DNA of 64,000 nt from a virus. The notes under the pieces were generated by a model. The model ran no database searches and was not told where the DNA came from. It saw only the letters and a program-made list of their open reading frames with translations. Below are positions 41,713-50,507 of the stretch, in pieces (positions within the stretch are counted from its first letter, which is position 1; every line of letters starts with the position of its first letter). Both the position numbers and the translations under genes were made by a program. The stretch spans positions 1-64,000 of the IMG/VR virus record IMGVR_UViG_3300036795_000250; one strand, written 5' to 3'.

Positions 41713-42059
41713 TGTGGTTCACCACGTCCCGCTGACCCTGTGAGCGTCTCGTGCGTGTCATGGGTGAGGTCCCGACGCAGCCGCACATCGGCCAGGCTGT
41801 TGACTTGCCAGAGCAGTGCGGCACCCGTGTACACCGCCAGCGCCACAATGGACAGTGTGGATCGGTCAATGAGGTTGACCACACCTATCCCCGAGTACAC
41901 CGACATCACCGCGACCCGGCAGGTCACTGTGCGAACCAGGTGTCGGTGCACTCGATCTGGCGGCCCTCCGCGCAGCCGCACCAATGACACGGTCTGTATC
42001 GCCACGCTCTCTAAAGACACGAACAGGTACAACGCGGCGAGGACTAAGTCAAGGATCAC
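41709..42059 (-). CDS. Small membrane protein
   Basis: A 116-residue protein from GTG 42059, overlapping the stop upstream (GTGA) and the MuF start downstream. There are hydrophobic stretches near residues 2-20, 48-65 and 70-90, so two or three membrane spans are likely, with a charged Thr/Arg-rich end. Function unknown; part of a three-gene insertion between portal and MuF. Confidence 0.6.
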   Translation of the reverse strand: MILDLVLAALYLFVSLESVAIQTVSLVRLRGGPPDRVHRHLVRTVTCRVAVMSVYSGIGVVNLIDRSTLSIVALAVYTGAALLWQVNSLADVRLRRDLTHDTHETLTGSAGRGEPQ

Positions 42060-42433
42060 AATGAGCCTCCACCGCGCAGAGCTTGGGTCAGCTGCTGGTT
42101 CAGTACCGCGATCTGTGACTCCATGCCAGACATTCTGGCTTGCTGGGTAGCCATCCTCGCTTCCCAGTCATCATCCAAGGTCTTAATTTGCTCTCGGTGC
42201 TTGGAGGCCATGTCATCTAATTGCTTCTGGTAGTCTTGCTCCGACTCGCGCAATTGAGCTCTCAGCCGCGCAACTTCAGCCTGTAGGGCCTTCACGATTT
42301 CTTTCCAGGATTCTATGTCGGTCATATCTTGATCCTGGTTGCGCTTACGCTTTGCCGCATAGACCGGAATCACGATAGCACCGATCGCAGTAACTATGAT
42401 TGCTACGATCGCAGTGATATCAGACGCTGTCAT
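42056..42433 (-). CDS. Membrane-anchored coiled-coil protein
   Basis: A 125-residue protein with an N-terminal membrane span (ITAIVAIIVTAIGAIVIPVY) followed by basic residues and a long coiled coil (KALQAEVARLRAQLRESEQD). GGGGGAG precedes ATG 42433. The layout recalls spanin-like or Rz-like proteins, or an entry-exclusion anchor; a spanin is less expected in a monoderm host. Coupled to the flanking membrane genes. Confidence 0.65.
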   Translation of the reverse strand: MTASDITAIVAIIVTAIGAIVIPVYAAKRKRNQDQDMTDIESWKEIVKALQAEVARLRAQLRESEQDYQKQLDDMASKHREQIKTLDDDWEARMATQQARMSGMESQIAVLNQQLTQALRGGGSL

Positions 42434-42857
42434 GCGGCTCCCCCTTAGTTGTTCGATCAGCTAGGTTGATAAATGACCGAATCGTCAAGTAGAGGAACAC
42501 TCCCCACGACAACACGTTGACAATCGTGGTTCCGCCGTCAGTCGCCCAACGAATCCAAAACGCCAACCACCACACCAGCACCAGAATGGTCGAGTAGGTA
42601 ACCGATATCACCACAAGCAGCTGATAGGTCGCCTGTAGGCAGGCTATCGATAGCGCACCAGCAGCTAGGTAAGCTAAGCCCCAGCCCCAAGCTGGGATCA
42701 AATCCAGCAAGTTGGCATAAGAAGGTGTGTTGTGGTAGCGGTCAGACTGCAACCAGAGTGTCGCGCCGAGACACAAAAAGACGACGGCCATGATGACCAG
42801 GTGCGACTTCGTATCGGTCAGTCGCAACCATCCCCGCATTTTTCGTGCTCTATTCAT
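42420..42857 (-). CDS. Multi-span membrane protein
   Basis: A 145-residue protein with four hydrophobic stretches (about 20-36, 55-75, 78-98 and 105-125). It starts at ATG 42857 with a basic head and ends charged. Possible holin, or superinfection-exclusion protein; the gene lies between portal and MuF rather than near a lysin, which argues for the latter. Overlaps the next gene by 14 bases. Confidence 0.6.
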   Translation of the reverse strand: MNRARKMRGWLRLTDTKSHLVIMAVVFLCLGATLWLQSDRYHNTPSYANLLDLIPAWGWGLAYLAAGALSIACLQATYQLLVVISVTYSTILVLVWWLAFWIRWATDGGTTIVNVLSWGVFLYLTIRSFINLADRTTKGEPHDSV

Positions 42858-42934
42858 TCGCTGTCACGTCCCTGATGTCGGCCACTGAGATGGTCGTTGG
42901 CTCTACTGTCTCGTTTCTGACCCAGGCCCCAAGA

Positions 42935-44614
42935 TCAATCCTCGGCGATCAGCGCATTGAGTTCAGCTAGCGTGTGAATCACGGCCGGAGGCCCCGCCGC
43001 GTCCAGGAGCAATTCCCGAGCCAACCCCGAGAGCGTGATCTCGCCAGGGTCGTCCTCGGCGCTGAACCGGGTGGTGCCACCAACCGAGGTGCGGACCCCG
43101 TGGCCGGGGCCGGGGCCGCCTTGTGGCGCTCCGGTGCTCCTGCTCTGCCGGACAGGTCGCCCCGGGCGAGGTGCGCCGCTGGGCCCGAGCGAGCCACCCG
43201 CAGGCGTGCCGCCGGGCGCTGTCGCGGGTTCCGGTGCCGGGGCAGGCGCGATGTTCGCCTCAGCCTTGGCAAGCTTGGCGGACTCTGCCATCCGTTCTTC
43301 GATGGTCTCGTAGTCGATCTCCAGCCCCAGCTCTTCGGCGACTTGTTTCTCCAGCTCGTGCATGAACTCCGGAGTGCAGCTCTGGAACTCTGGGGAAACG
43401 ACCGCCAGAGTGTTGAACATGTTGGTGGCGATGCCCTTTTGCTCGGCCGTGAGCGGACCAAATCGAAATTTAGGGTAGAGACCACTATCGAAGTTCCAGT
43501 CAATGAACCGGGGGATTATCTTATCGTTGATGAAGCTCTCCACCTCGGCCATGATGGTGTCGAGCATCAGAATGAACATGGCGTCAGACTGCTTGCCGAA
43601 GTCGACCAGCGTCGTCTCGCTCGCCCCGCCACCCTGAGCGTCATCGAAGAACGGCGCGAGAATCGACTTGCTCATCTGGCTGTTGTGGTGATTGATGAAG
43701 GAGAGGAAGTCGAACTGAGTACCCTCCTTCAGCAACTCGACCGTGTACCCGTCCGGGACGGCCAGGTACTGAGCGAAGCCGAGGTCACTCAATGCCTTCG
43801 TGAAGTTTGCTCGCTCCTCCGGAGTCGGCGAGGGGGGTAGGTGACCGACACGGGTACCCGTTGCTGCTCGCTGCGCAGCCAGGTGCGCGACAAAATACAG
43901 ACGGACCTTCTTGTCCCAGTGATAGAAGGCTGCTTCGAAGTAGCTCTTGCCGTAGAACAACTGCTCTTCTTCTTGGCAGGCATGGTAAACGGCTGAGTCC
44001 GGAGGGATCTCTACGTCGATGTACCGGCCCATGAACATGACACGTTGCCGAAATCCCCAGAAGTTTCCGTTCTTGTCCAGCAAGAAGTAGATGGTTTGCG
44101 GGGGGCGCCAGGCCATCTTTTTGAGGGTCCACTTGCCTTTGAGTGGACCCTTCTTCGGTGACCAGTACACTAGTTCGAAGGGCGCGAAGCCATCGAACAC
44201 GGAATTAAGTACCTGTGAGATCACCCGAGTCCACGGTGTCATCATGCCGCCTTGTGATGATGGCATCGTAAACATCTGCTCCACGAAGGTAGCCTCGTCT
44301 TGACCGCCCTTCTGACCGGCCGCAGGAACGAACGTGCAGGTCGACAAGGCAGCGCGGATCGGCAGCACGATCAAGCGGAACAGCGCGCGAGCCTGACCGT
44401 CGGTCCGTCGCATCGAGACAAGCTGCTCGGGAGTGACCTGATCGTCTCGGTAGACTTCCCAGGCGTTACGGTAGGGAGTGACAAAAGGCTGCCACATCCC
44501 GACACCGACTTCGATGTCACCCTTCGGCGATTTCGGAGTGACGCCGTTCAGGATCGTCTTCGACGAATCGACTAACCCCGCCAAAGCAATGACGTCGTTA
44601 TCGTTGTCTGCCAT
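42935..44614 (-). CDS. Portal protein (DUF935/Mu gp29-like)
   Basis: A 559-residue portal. The family's pattern is visible: QLVSMRRTDGQARALFRLIV near 64-83, VFDGFAPFELVYW near 140-152, YGKSYFEAAFYHWDKK near 225-240 and SKSILAPFFDDAQGGGASE near 318-336. The C-terminal 100 residues are Pro/Gly-rich and end acidic, longer than in typical members. It forms the ring at the packaging vertex. It follows the large terminase gene by 57 bases. Confidence 0.9.
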   Translation of the reverse strand: MADNDNDVIALAGLVDSSKTILNGVTPKSPKGDIEVGVGMWQPFVTPYRNAWEVYRDDQVTPEQLVSMRRTDGQARALFRLIVLPIRAALSTCTFVPAAGQKGGQDEATFVEQMFTMPSSQGGMMTPWTRVISQVLNSVFDGFAPFELVYWSPKKGPLKGKWTLKKMAWRPPQTIYFLLDKNGNFWGFRQRVMFMGRYIDVEIPPDSAVYHACQEEEQLFYGKSYFEAAFYHWDKKVRLYFVAHLAAQRAATGTRVGHLPPSPTPEERANFTKALSDLGFAQYLAVPDGYTVELLKEGTQFDFLSFINHHNSQMSKSILAPFFDDAQGGGASETTLVDFGKQSDAMFILMLDTIMAEVESFINDKIIPRFIDWNFDSGLYPKFRFGPLTAEQKGIATNMFNTLAVVSPEFQSCTPEFMHELEKQVAEELGLEIDYETIEERMAESAKLAKAEANIAPAPAPEPATAPGGTPAGGSLGPSGAPRPGRPVRQSRSTGAPQGGPGPGHGVRTSVGGTTRFSAEDDPGEITLSGLARELLLDAAGPPAVIHTLAELNALIAED

Positions 44615-44671
44615 AGCTTTACTATCGGTGGCGAGTCAGCGATCGTTGTGCAACCAGGACCGGCTGTGTCG

Positions 44672-46516
44672 TCAGGACGGTCCGAGGAACTGTTGCCACC
44701 GCATGTGCTCGCTGCCTTGCAGTGGCGAGCCACCCTCCATGTCCCGAGGGACGCCGGCCAAGGATCCGATCGCGGGCCCGACCTCGAAGCTGGCGTTGCC
44801 GAAGAACGCTTCCCGCTGCTGCGGATCTTCCTCGCCCCCGACCTCGACCGCTCCCTGGGCCGCACACGCGAACGCGTCGGCGAGATCCTTGCTGCTACTC
44901 GCCGGGTGATCGATCTTGCCGTTGACCAGCTTGGTCAGCGAGAGCAACTCCTCGCGCAGCAAGGTGTTCTTAGGCGTGGCCAGCCTGCCTTCGTACATGA
45001 TGTCGCGCAGGTTGCGATAGGGCTCGATGTTCGCGTCGGTGCTGACCTTCTTCGAGTCGATGCCACGGGACCGCAGGATCTGCATGCTGTCCTCGGACTG
45101 GAAACCGTCGTAGGTCATTTGCTTGATAGTGAAGCCACGCTGCACCAACTCGAACGCGAGTTGCCGAGCCCATCGAATCTGGATCTCACGGGCAGGCTTC
45201 AGGGAGATGTCCGCCTCGAACGCCAGGACGAAGTCCACCTTGATGACGGGCCGGCGGTCCAGGAACGGGACATCTTCGCCTTCCGGCCCGGCCAGGATCT
45301 TCTCGTACGTTTCGTATTTCTGCACGTGCGCCAGCGCGATGCCAGCCTTGTCTCCGCTGATGGCCATGTCCGCGTGCATGGCGTACACCGCGCCAACAAT
45401 AGGCTTGAAGTCAGGCCGGTAAGCATAGAAGGGAACCCATGCCTTGTGTTCTCGCTTGTAGCTGACCTTGACTGGTGGCGGGACGTCGAGGAAGGTCGCA
45501 TCGACCGCGTCGTGGTTGCGAAAATACGGGTTGACCGCACGAGACGGCTTGCACTCGTACTTGCTCCGTGCCATCACGGGATCGGTCTCATAGTCATCGG
45601 CGAACATGTCCTTGCCGGTGACGCGCGGATTGACCTCCCAGGTGGCGAGTGGGCCGGACAGGAAGTGCCGGGACGCCTCTCCCTTCTTCTTGAGGTCCTC
45701 GCGAGCGGTGCGGGTGAGCTGTTGGATCATGGAGCCGAGGTACCGGGGGTAGGAGATGCGGACGTTCTTGAAGACCTGGGGAAACCGGGTGGATCCGCTG
45801 GTGCGGATCATGTCGAGAATGTTCTCTACGGACTTGGTCGGTTCCCGCGCCGACCGGATGCGCCGGACGACGATCTCACCCTTGCTCTTGAACGCGTCCA
45901 CCTCGTCAGCGATCCCGAGCATGAGGTTGAGACCCTCCTGGGTCTCCGCGTCGCTGTGGCCCGAGATGCACTCAATGTTCTTGGCGTAGGAGATGGTGTT
46001 GATATGCGGATCGCAGCGGTCCTTGAACCAGCCCGACTTCACCGCGCGAGTGATCGGCGTAAAGAATGCTTGCTGGGCCTGAGTGGACGAGGACGCGACA
46101 TTCAGCATGTGGATCGTGTCTTGTTCTGGTATGCCGTAGTACTCCTGAGGGCTAATCAAACACATCAGTAAATACGCGATGCGCATCGAGGCAATGCGGC
46201 AGATATGGTCCTTACCAGAACCTTTACCCCACTGAAGGGTCACGAAGTTTACCATCCTCGTGATATCCGTCCAGTAGGTATCGTTGAACTCTTTAGCCAT
46301 CAACGGATACAGCTCGGGATAGTAGATCCGCTCGGTGTAGCGGACAGCTTCATACTGCACGTCAGACAGCGGCGGGTTACCCAGGTACTTCTTGTCCCGC
46401 ACGAAGATGTCCAGCGGTACTGGTTCTTCGGAGAAGATACGACTGAGGTCAGTGCCGCCCGCCGACGATGTGATCAGGCCGGCGGAGGCACGCATCATGT
46501 CACTGAGAGACGCCAC
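44672..46516 (-). CDS. Terminase large subunit
   Basis: A 614-residue packaging motor. The ATPase has Walker A GKGSGKD (97-103) and Walker B LMLGIADEVD (198-207, catalytic Glu205). The C-terminal RNase-H-like nuclease has acidic residues in HADMAISGDKAG and a late HPASSSKDLADA. GTG 46516 follows GAGAGGA. It is the second-to-last of the head genes to be read before the portal gene, and a hairpin terminator lies just upstream at 46554-46580. Confidence 0.95.
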   Translation of the reverse strand: MASLSDMMRASAGLITSSAGGTDLSRIFSEEPVPLDIFVRDKKYLGNPPLSDVQYEAVRYTERIYYPELYPLMAKEFNDTYWTDITRMVNFVTLQWGKGSGKDHICRIASMRIAYLLMCLISPQEYYGIPEQDTIHMLNVASSSTQAQQAFFTPITRAVKSGWFKDRCDPHINTISYAKNIECISGHSDAETQEGLNLMLGIADEVDAFKSKGEIVVRRIRSAREPTKSVENILDMIRTSGSTRFPQVFKNVRISYPRYLGSMIQQLTRTAREDLKKKGEASRHFLSGPLATWEVNPRVTGKDMFADDYETDPVMARSKYECKPSRAVNPYFRNHDAVDATFLDVPPPVKVSYKREHKAWVPFYAYRPDFKPIVGAVYAMHADMAISGDKAGIALAHVQKYETYEKILAGPEGEDVPFLDRRPVIKVDFVLAFEADISLKPAREIQIRWARQLAFELVQRGFTIKQMTYDGFQSEDSMQILRSRGIDSKKVSTDANIEPYRNLRDIMYEGRLATPKNTLLREELLSLTKLVNGKIDHPASSSKDLADAFACAAQGAVEVGGEEDPQQREAFFGNASFEVGPAIGSLAGVPRDMEGGSPLQGSEHMRWQQFLGPS

Positions 46517-46553
46517 ATTCGGTCCTCTCCGGAACCGGTCAGTAGAGGAAAAT

Positions 46554-46580
46554 CCCCACCAGTCCCGGAGGACGGTGGGG
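46554..46580 (-). terminator. Hairpin terminator upstream of the terminase gene
   Basis: Read leftward, CCCCACC and GGTGGGG form a 7-bp stem with a 13-base loop followed by ATTTTCC. It lies between the DUF6582-like gene and the terminase start, so the terminase operon may use its own promoter or depend on read-through. Confidence 0.55.
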
Positions 46581-46615
46581 AGCTAGGGACGGCTGGACTG
46601 CGCGCTGTTCGCGAG

Positions 46616-46894
46616 TCAGGAGTCTTCCGAAATCTCGATTCCGATCTTTTTGGCCGCAGCCTTGATCCGGCCCTTGACCTCAGACAGCGTCACGCCGTTG
46701 AGTGGATACTCAGCAGCATTTTTCGGCACGTTGATGTACGCCCATGCCGCTCGAATGCGCTTCTCGTTGTTGAGCGGGTACTTGCCGTTCTTGGGGTCAG
46801 CGTAGACAACCGCACCGTAGGGCTTGGTGCTGGCAGGCTTGGTCTCAGTAGCGGCAGACAGCCGCAGGAACTTGGCTGTATAGGTTCCGGGCAT
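46616..46894 (-). CDS. DUF6582-like small protein
   Basis: A 92-residue protein resembling the conserved block of DUF6582 (AVVYADPKNGKYPLNN, then RIRAAWAYINVPKNAAEY and GRIKAAAKKIGIEI). This block is often found inside larger phage proteins. It follows a longer gene with a related upstream block by one base, so the two may be parts of one ancestral protein or subunits of one complex. Confidence 0.7.
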   Translation of the reverse strand: MPGTYTAKFLRLSAATETKPASTKPYGAVVYADPKNGKYPLNNEKRIRAAWAYINVPKNAAEYPLNGVTLSEVKGRIKAAAKKIGIEISEDS

Positions 46895-46895
46895 C

Positions 46896-47816
46896 TTATT
46901 TACCCTGCTTCTTGTGCATGCTGATGACCGCGTTACCGGCGGCTTTGCGGGTTGCCATTGGAGCCGTCTTCGCCCCGGAGCGGTGGACGCCGATGTGCTT
47001 GCCGCCGGCCGCTGCCTTGACCATGCCGACTCGACCCTGGCCCGGCATCATCACGGCGCCCGCGCTGGTCAGACTGCCGCCGTCGAGGTCATCGCCGTCA
47101 GCGTCCCCATCGCTGTCCGAACTGCTGTCCGTGCTGCTGTTTCCGCTGAGCGCCAAGAGCCTCCCCAGGCTGCGGCTCGACGCCGGGGCCGACATAGCGG
47201 CCGGCGCAGAGCCCTCATCCGGGTCAGGCACGCCCATCGCCTGCAACAGCTCGTCGACCGTCGAACTGGCGGCGTAGACCAGCGCGATGGCCTGCTGAAC
47301 TTCAGGCGGCAGAGACGTCAGAGAGACGCCGTGCAGCAGATCGCATGCCTGATCCAGACAGGCATCCACCGCAGCGGCCAGACTCCTCGGATCGTCGTCC
47401 GCGTCAGGGTACGCAGCCTCGCCTTGGCCAGTGGACAACTGGAGGACCTTGCTCAGCGAACTGCTCATCGTCGCCGCTACCTTTCCATGAGGAGCTGACG
47501 ATGTGTGCGCTTCAGCTCGTTTGGCTTCCCACTCTGCCCATGCTTTGGCTGCCGCCGCTTGTACGTCAGGGTGTACGTGACCCTTGCCGTTAGGAGTGCG
47601 GCCGTCCTTCCAGTCCTCGACGATGCCGACTGCTTTGTGGATGGCCTGTGATTCGCCGAGGCCGCCTCGGGCGAGTGCTTTGGATACGTTTTGAATGTAG
47701 GCGGGCAGCATCAGACCTTTGTGGTGCCACAGACCGGGTCCATCCGGCGTGCCCCACGGGTTGGGCTGCGTCGATGCCCGGGGAGTGTCCAGCGTCAGCG
47801 CGAGACGGTTGTCCAT
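46896..47816 (-). CDS. DUF6582-related hypothetical head-region protein
   Basis: A 306-residue protein from ATG 47816, whose A is shared with the previous stop (TGATG). Residues 25-100 resemble the N-terminal DUF6582 part (YIQNVSKALARGGLGESQAI, then AAKAWAEWEAKRAEAH). Residues 110-240 are Asp/Ser-rich and probably disordered; the end is basic with two GKHIGV/KKQGK patches. It lies in the packaging operon. Function unknown. Confidence 0.65.
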   Translation of the reverse strand: MDNRLALTLDTPRASTQPNPWGTPDGPGLWHHKGLMLPAYIQNVSKALARGGLGESQAIHKAVGIVEDWKDGRTPNGKGHVHPDVQAAAAKAWAEWEAKRAEAHTSSAPHGKVAATMSSSLSKVLQLSTGQGEAAYPDADDDPRSLAAAVDACLDQACDLLHGVSLTSLPPEVQQAIALVYAASSTVDELLQAMGVPDPDEGSAPAAMSAPASSRSLGRLLALSGNSSTDSSSDSDGDADGDDLDGGSLTSAGAVMMPGQGRVGMVKAAAGGKHIGVHRSGAKTAPMATRKAAGNAVISMHKKQGK

Positions 47817-48274
47817 CACAGACCGGCCGCCTGGAACGCCTCACTGAACTTGATCATCAGGTCCTGCCGCGTGGCAGCATCGCTGACCCCGCCCAGCGTG
47901 GCCAGGACCAGGTCCCGCACTTCGGCCAGGATGGCGTCGCGGTTGCCTTTGTCAGCACGCTCCAGCAGGGAGTTGAACTCCCTCGTCATGCTCAACCAAA
48001 ACGTGTTGTAGTCCTTCTGGACAGTCGCGTGAGCGAACCCATCAGCGGAGCCAACCGGCTGGCCTTCCCGCATGCGCAGTACCACGTAGTTGAATGCGAT
48101 GCGCTCGATCAGTAGCTGTTGCACCGTATTCATGGGAAGGTACTGTGCTTCGCGACGCATGCGATGCACGATGACCTCGTAAAGCTGACGCAGCCCTGGA
48201 TCGTCACACACTTCGTCAGGAAGGTTGAATGCTGCGTCGAGAGCATCCAGAGGGCCGAGATCGTCGCTACGCAT
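47816..48274 (-). CDS. Possible small terminase or head-region protein
   Basis: A 152-residue all-helical protein starting at ATG 48274 after AGGAGG at five bases. It has RMRREAQYLPMNTVQQLLIERIA and HATVQKDYNTFWLSMTREFN (both cut for length). It is the first gene of the packaging operon, where the small terminase is expected, but I see no clear helix-turn-helix, so the call rests on position. Confidence 0.5.
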   Translation of the reverse strand: MRSDDLGPLDALDAAFNLPDEVCDDPGLRQLYEVIVHRMRREAQYLPMNTVQQLLIERIAFNYVVLRMREGQPVGSADGFAHATVQKDYNTFWLSMTREFNSLLERADKGNRDAILAEVRDLVLATLGGVSDAATRQDLMIKFSEAFQAAGL

Positions 48275-48344
48275 GGCGTCCTCCTGGCTGGCTTACCGTG
48301 CTGCCTGTAACTATCGGCGTGACCCGGTATGGGCGCACAACAAA

Positions 48345-48377
48345 AGGAGGGTCGCCCTACAGGTGAGCGACCCTCCT
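48345..48377 (-). terminator. Leftward hairpin terminator
   Basis: A perfect 11-bp stem (48345-48355 with 48367-48377) followed on the minus strand by TTTTGTTG. It ends the two-gene leftward unit 48414-48934 and separates it from the packaging operon. Confidence 0.8.
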
Positions 48378-48413
48378 GATTCCGCCGCGCTACCGCCGCC
48401 GACCCAGCATAAC

Positions 48414-48611
48414 TCAGTAAGTCAGCGTGCAGTTGATGATTCCGTCAAGGAGTTGTTTTTTGCTCAACGGGTCGAGGCCGCGCCAGTCGACTGTGAACTG
48501 GGCCATCGAGTAACCGTTGGTCTTGCCGTCCGACAGATACTGATAAACCGTGGAGATGCCAGCTACCTTGGTGGGTTGTGTAGTTGCCGTCACAGGTACG
48601 AAACCTTTCAC
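48414..48611 (-). CDS. Hypothetical protein, 65 aa
   Basis: A 65-residue protein whose ATG overlaps the stop of the preceding gene by four bases. It has a beta-rich look (FVPVTATTQPTKVAGISTVY) and a WRGLDPLSKKQLLDG segment. No family recognised. A strong terminator follows. Confidence 0.6.
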   Translation of the reverse strand: MKGFVPVTATTQPTKVAGISTVYQYLSDGKTNGYSMAQFTVDWRGLDPLSKKQLLDGIINCTLTY

Positions 48612-48934
48612 TGTGGGCCGATAAGTTCATGGCCATGTTTCTTAGCGTCGTCGGAGATTCGTGCTCTGACATAACTCAGATCGTCATCCAGGCCGGGACG
48701 CCAGTCCTCCGGTAGGTCGTTGCTGGCGAGCCTACGCACGAGGGATGCTTCGGTAACGAGGTCTTCCGCTAATGCTAGATAGCCGTCACTGACTAGATAC
48801 CTGACGATCGCTTCAGCTCTATCCTGATTGCGCTGTCGAGCTATCATGCTTTGTGCCGAATGGCCTTGGATCCGTCGCAGAAGCTTGCGGTATTTGCGAT
48901 AGGTCGACACGGCTTCAGTGACAGTCATTCCCAT
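48608..48934 (-). CDS. Hypothetical helical protein, 108 aa
   Basis: A 108-residue basic, helical protein (TYRKYRKLLRRIQGHSAQSM; RNQDRAEAIVRYLVSDG). It is divergent from the gene at 49005; between them lie TTGACG (48953) and a CGGTA/TACCG inverted pair (48959-48971) that may be promoter and operator elements. Function unknown. Confidence 0.6.
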   Translation of the reverse strand: MGMTVTEAVSTYRKYRKLLRRIQGHSAQSMIARQRNQDRAEAIVRYLVSDGYLALAEDLVTEASLVRRLASNDLPEDWRPGLDDDLSYVRARISDDAKKHGHELIGPQ

Positions 48935-49004
48935 GAGCAGATCTCACCCCTTTGACGGTATGTTACCGAATACGATGTCGTGCTGGCCGCAGGCAGGGTG
49001 AGAT

Positions 49005-49256
49005 ATGGCAGTCCGGATCATGATCGACCCGAATGTCCGCGTGCGCGGAAACCAGACCTATGTAGACCTGGACAGCGACGTGCTCAGCGGCGATGTGCCG
49101 CAGGTCGGCACCGAGGTCGAGGTGTGCGAGGAAGAGGCTGGACTTGTTGGCCGTGCCCGGGTCAGTGAGGTCAACCGGTTGACCGGCTTGGTGTACCTCG
49201 TCGTGGACTGGTCGTCCTTGCGGCGAGTTGAGCCTCCGGAAGGGGAAGGACCTTGA
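49005..49256 (+). CDS. Hypothetical small beta-rich protein
   Basis: An 83-residue acidic protein from ATG 49005 (GCAGGGTGAG upstream). The pattern RIMIDPNVRVRGNQTYVDLD, then VEVCEEEAGLVGRARVSEV suggests a small SH3- or OB-like barrel, as in many short phage accessory proteins. A 13-codon frame overlaps its stop (49256-49297) and is too short to call. Confidence 0.6.
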   Translation: MAVRIMIDPNVRVRGNQTYVDLDSDVLSGDVPQVGTEVEVCEEEAGLVGRARVSEVNRLTGLVYLVVDWSSLRRVEPPEGEGP

Positions 49257-49312
49257 TGAGCAGGGTCTGGTACATCGACGAGAATTGGGCACAGTGAAGG
49301 AGCCTCAGGTCC

Positions 49313-49531
49313 ATGGATGGCGACACCGTAGATCGCTTGTATGACGCTCTGGGGAATCATCGGTACAAGAAGATCGAGTCCCGCAAGGAACTCGTTCTGC
49401 TGGCGGTTGCGCTGCACGATCGCCTGACAGAGGTGGAGGGTCGCTACGCGGTCGCCCTCGAAGAGGTACGACATCTTGACACCCTGTGCGAGGTCAACGC
49501 CATCGCAGCCGCCGAACCGGGTCACGGGTGA
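49313..49531 (+). CDS. Hypothetical helical protein, 72 aa
   Basis: A 72-residue helical protein from ATG 49313 (GGAGCC upstream) with a possible coiled coil (ALHDRLTEVEGRYAVALEEV). Its end overlaps the convergent glycosyltransferase gene by 38 bases. Function unknown. Confidence 0.55.
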   Translation: MDGDTVDRLYDALGNHRYKKIESRKELVLLAVALHDRLTEVEGRYAVALEEVRHLDTLCEVNAIAAAEPGHG

Positions 49532-50210
49532 GCTGAAAGGTGTTGCACGATAGCGATGCCCAGGTCTCTGGGGTCGCGTGCGCACCACCGAACTGGCCGA
49601 TGTGCTTCGACCTGCTCACCTCAGGATGCACAAACGGTAGGTTGGTTCGGTTGGAGGTGCGTACCAGTTGGTAGTCCCAGCCAGCCTCGACTCCAGGAAT
49701 CCCGTTGTGAGTGGAGTAATCCTTGTCCCAGGTGTCTCGTAGGTGCTGGAACCAGGTCTCACCCCAGGTGCCCCAGATCAGCGGTGAGAAGTGGTGCGCG
49801 AGGTAGATCATGTCGACATCACCCGAGGAACGCTCGGAGAATGCACACACCCCGAGGGCGCGCTGCGGGCCGCACCTAGCGGTTGCCTCAGTGAAGTATT
49901 CGAGCACATCCTGACTGACCACAATGTCCTCTTCGGCCAGGACGGTGAAGCCTGCGCCGGTACGGCGGAAGACGTCGTTCAGCGCCGTCCACGGGTTGAC
50001 CAGCACACCCAGACGCGTCTCGTTCAGCGTGGTTTCAATGGGAAGGCCCGAGTCCTTGATGACACCAAGCATCTCCGGCATCACGTCGCTCGGCTCCAAG
50101 TAGAGGTATAGCTGCACATCATCGATCCCTCGAACTTCTGCCCAGCTTGCTAACGTCTCCTGTAGATAGTGCGGACGTTGATACGCGGTGAATACCACCG
50201 AGATCTTCAC
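49494..50210 (-). CDS. GT2-like glycosyltransferase
   Basis: A 238-residue glycosyltransferase of the GT-A type. GTG 50210 is chosen because GGAGCC precedes it and the GT-A first strand begins right after it (KISVVFTAYQRPHYLQETL). The acidic catalytic/metal motif is LAEEDIVVSQDVLEYF, and WGTWGETWFQHLRDTW lies in the acceptor half. It is isolated from the glycosyltransferase cassette at 59-61 kb but may act in the same modification. Confidence 0.75.
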   Translation of the reverse strand: MKISVVFTAYQRPHYLQETLASWAEVRGIDDVQLYLYLEPSDVMPEMLGVIKDSGLPIETTLNETRLGVLVNPWTALNDVFRRTGAGFTVLAEEDIVVSQDVLEYFTEATARCGPQRALGVCAFSERSSGDVDMIYLAHHFSPLIWGTWGETWFQHLRDTWDKDYSTHNGIPGVEAGWDYQLVRTSNRTNLPFVHPEVSRSKHIGQFGGAHATPETWASLSCNTFQLTRDPVRRLRWR

Positions 50211-50467
50211 GGTTGGCTCCCGTGGCCATAAGACGGTTGATAAATAAGTGTCAACGCAGATGCAGCTCATCTCTGGGTTGCATGCGGCTGCTGTGTCAGT
50301 GTGCTCGGGATCCGAGCTGGCCGCCACACCGTGATCGAGTCCGGGGAGATCAGGAAGCAGTGTGTATGTACCAAAAACAGGCAATGAGTACCGGCATCGA
50401 TACAGGAATAGGGTGTGTCATCGCGGGACACAGGTGTGGTCGTTGTCCTACCCTGTACCCACCTACC

Positions 50468-50495
50468 GGATCACTAGCGGATCACTAGCGGATCA
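50468..50495. repeat. Tandem 11-bp repeats in a promoter region
   Basis: GGATCACTAGC occurs twice in tandem (50468-50478 and 50479-50489), followed by a partial GGATCA. It lies 18-40 bases before ATG 50508 in the intergenic region 50211-50507. The 11-bp spacing equals one helical turn, so it may be an operator or repeated binding site. Confidence 0.45.
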
Positions 50496-50507
50496 GGGTG
50501 AGTGCTG

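Noticed and set aside
49256-49297. A 13-codon frame overlapping the stop of the gene at 49005
   Set aside because: Too short to support; could be a chance frame.
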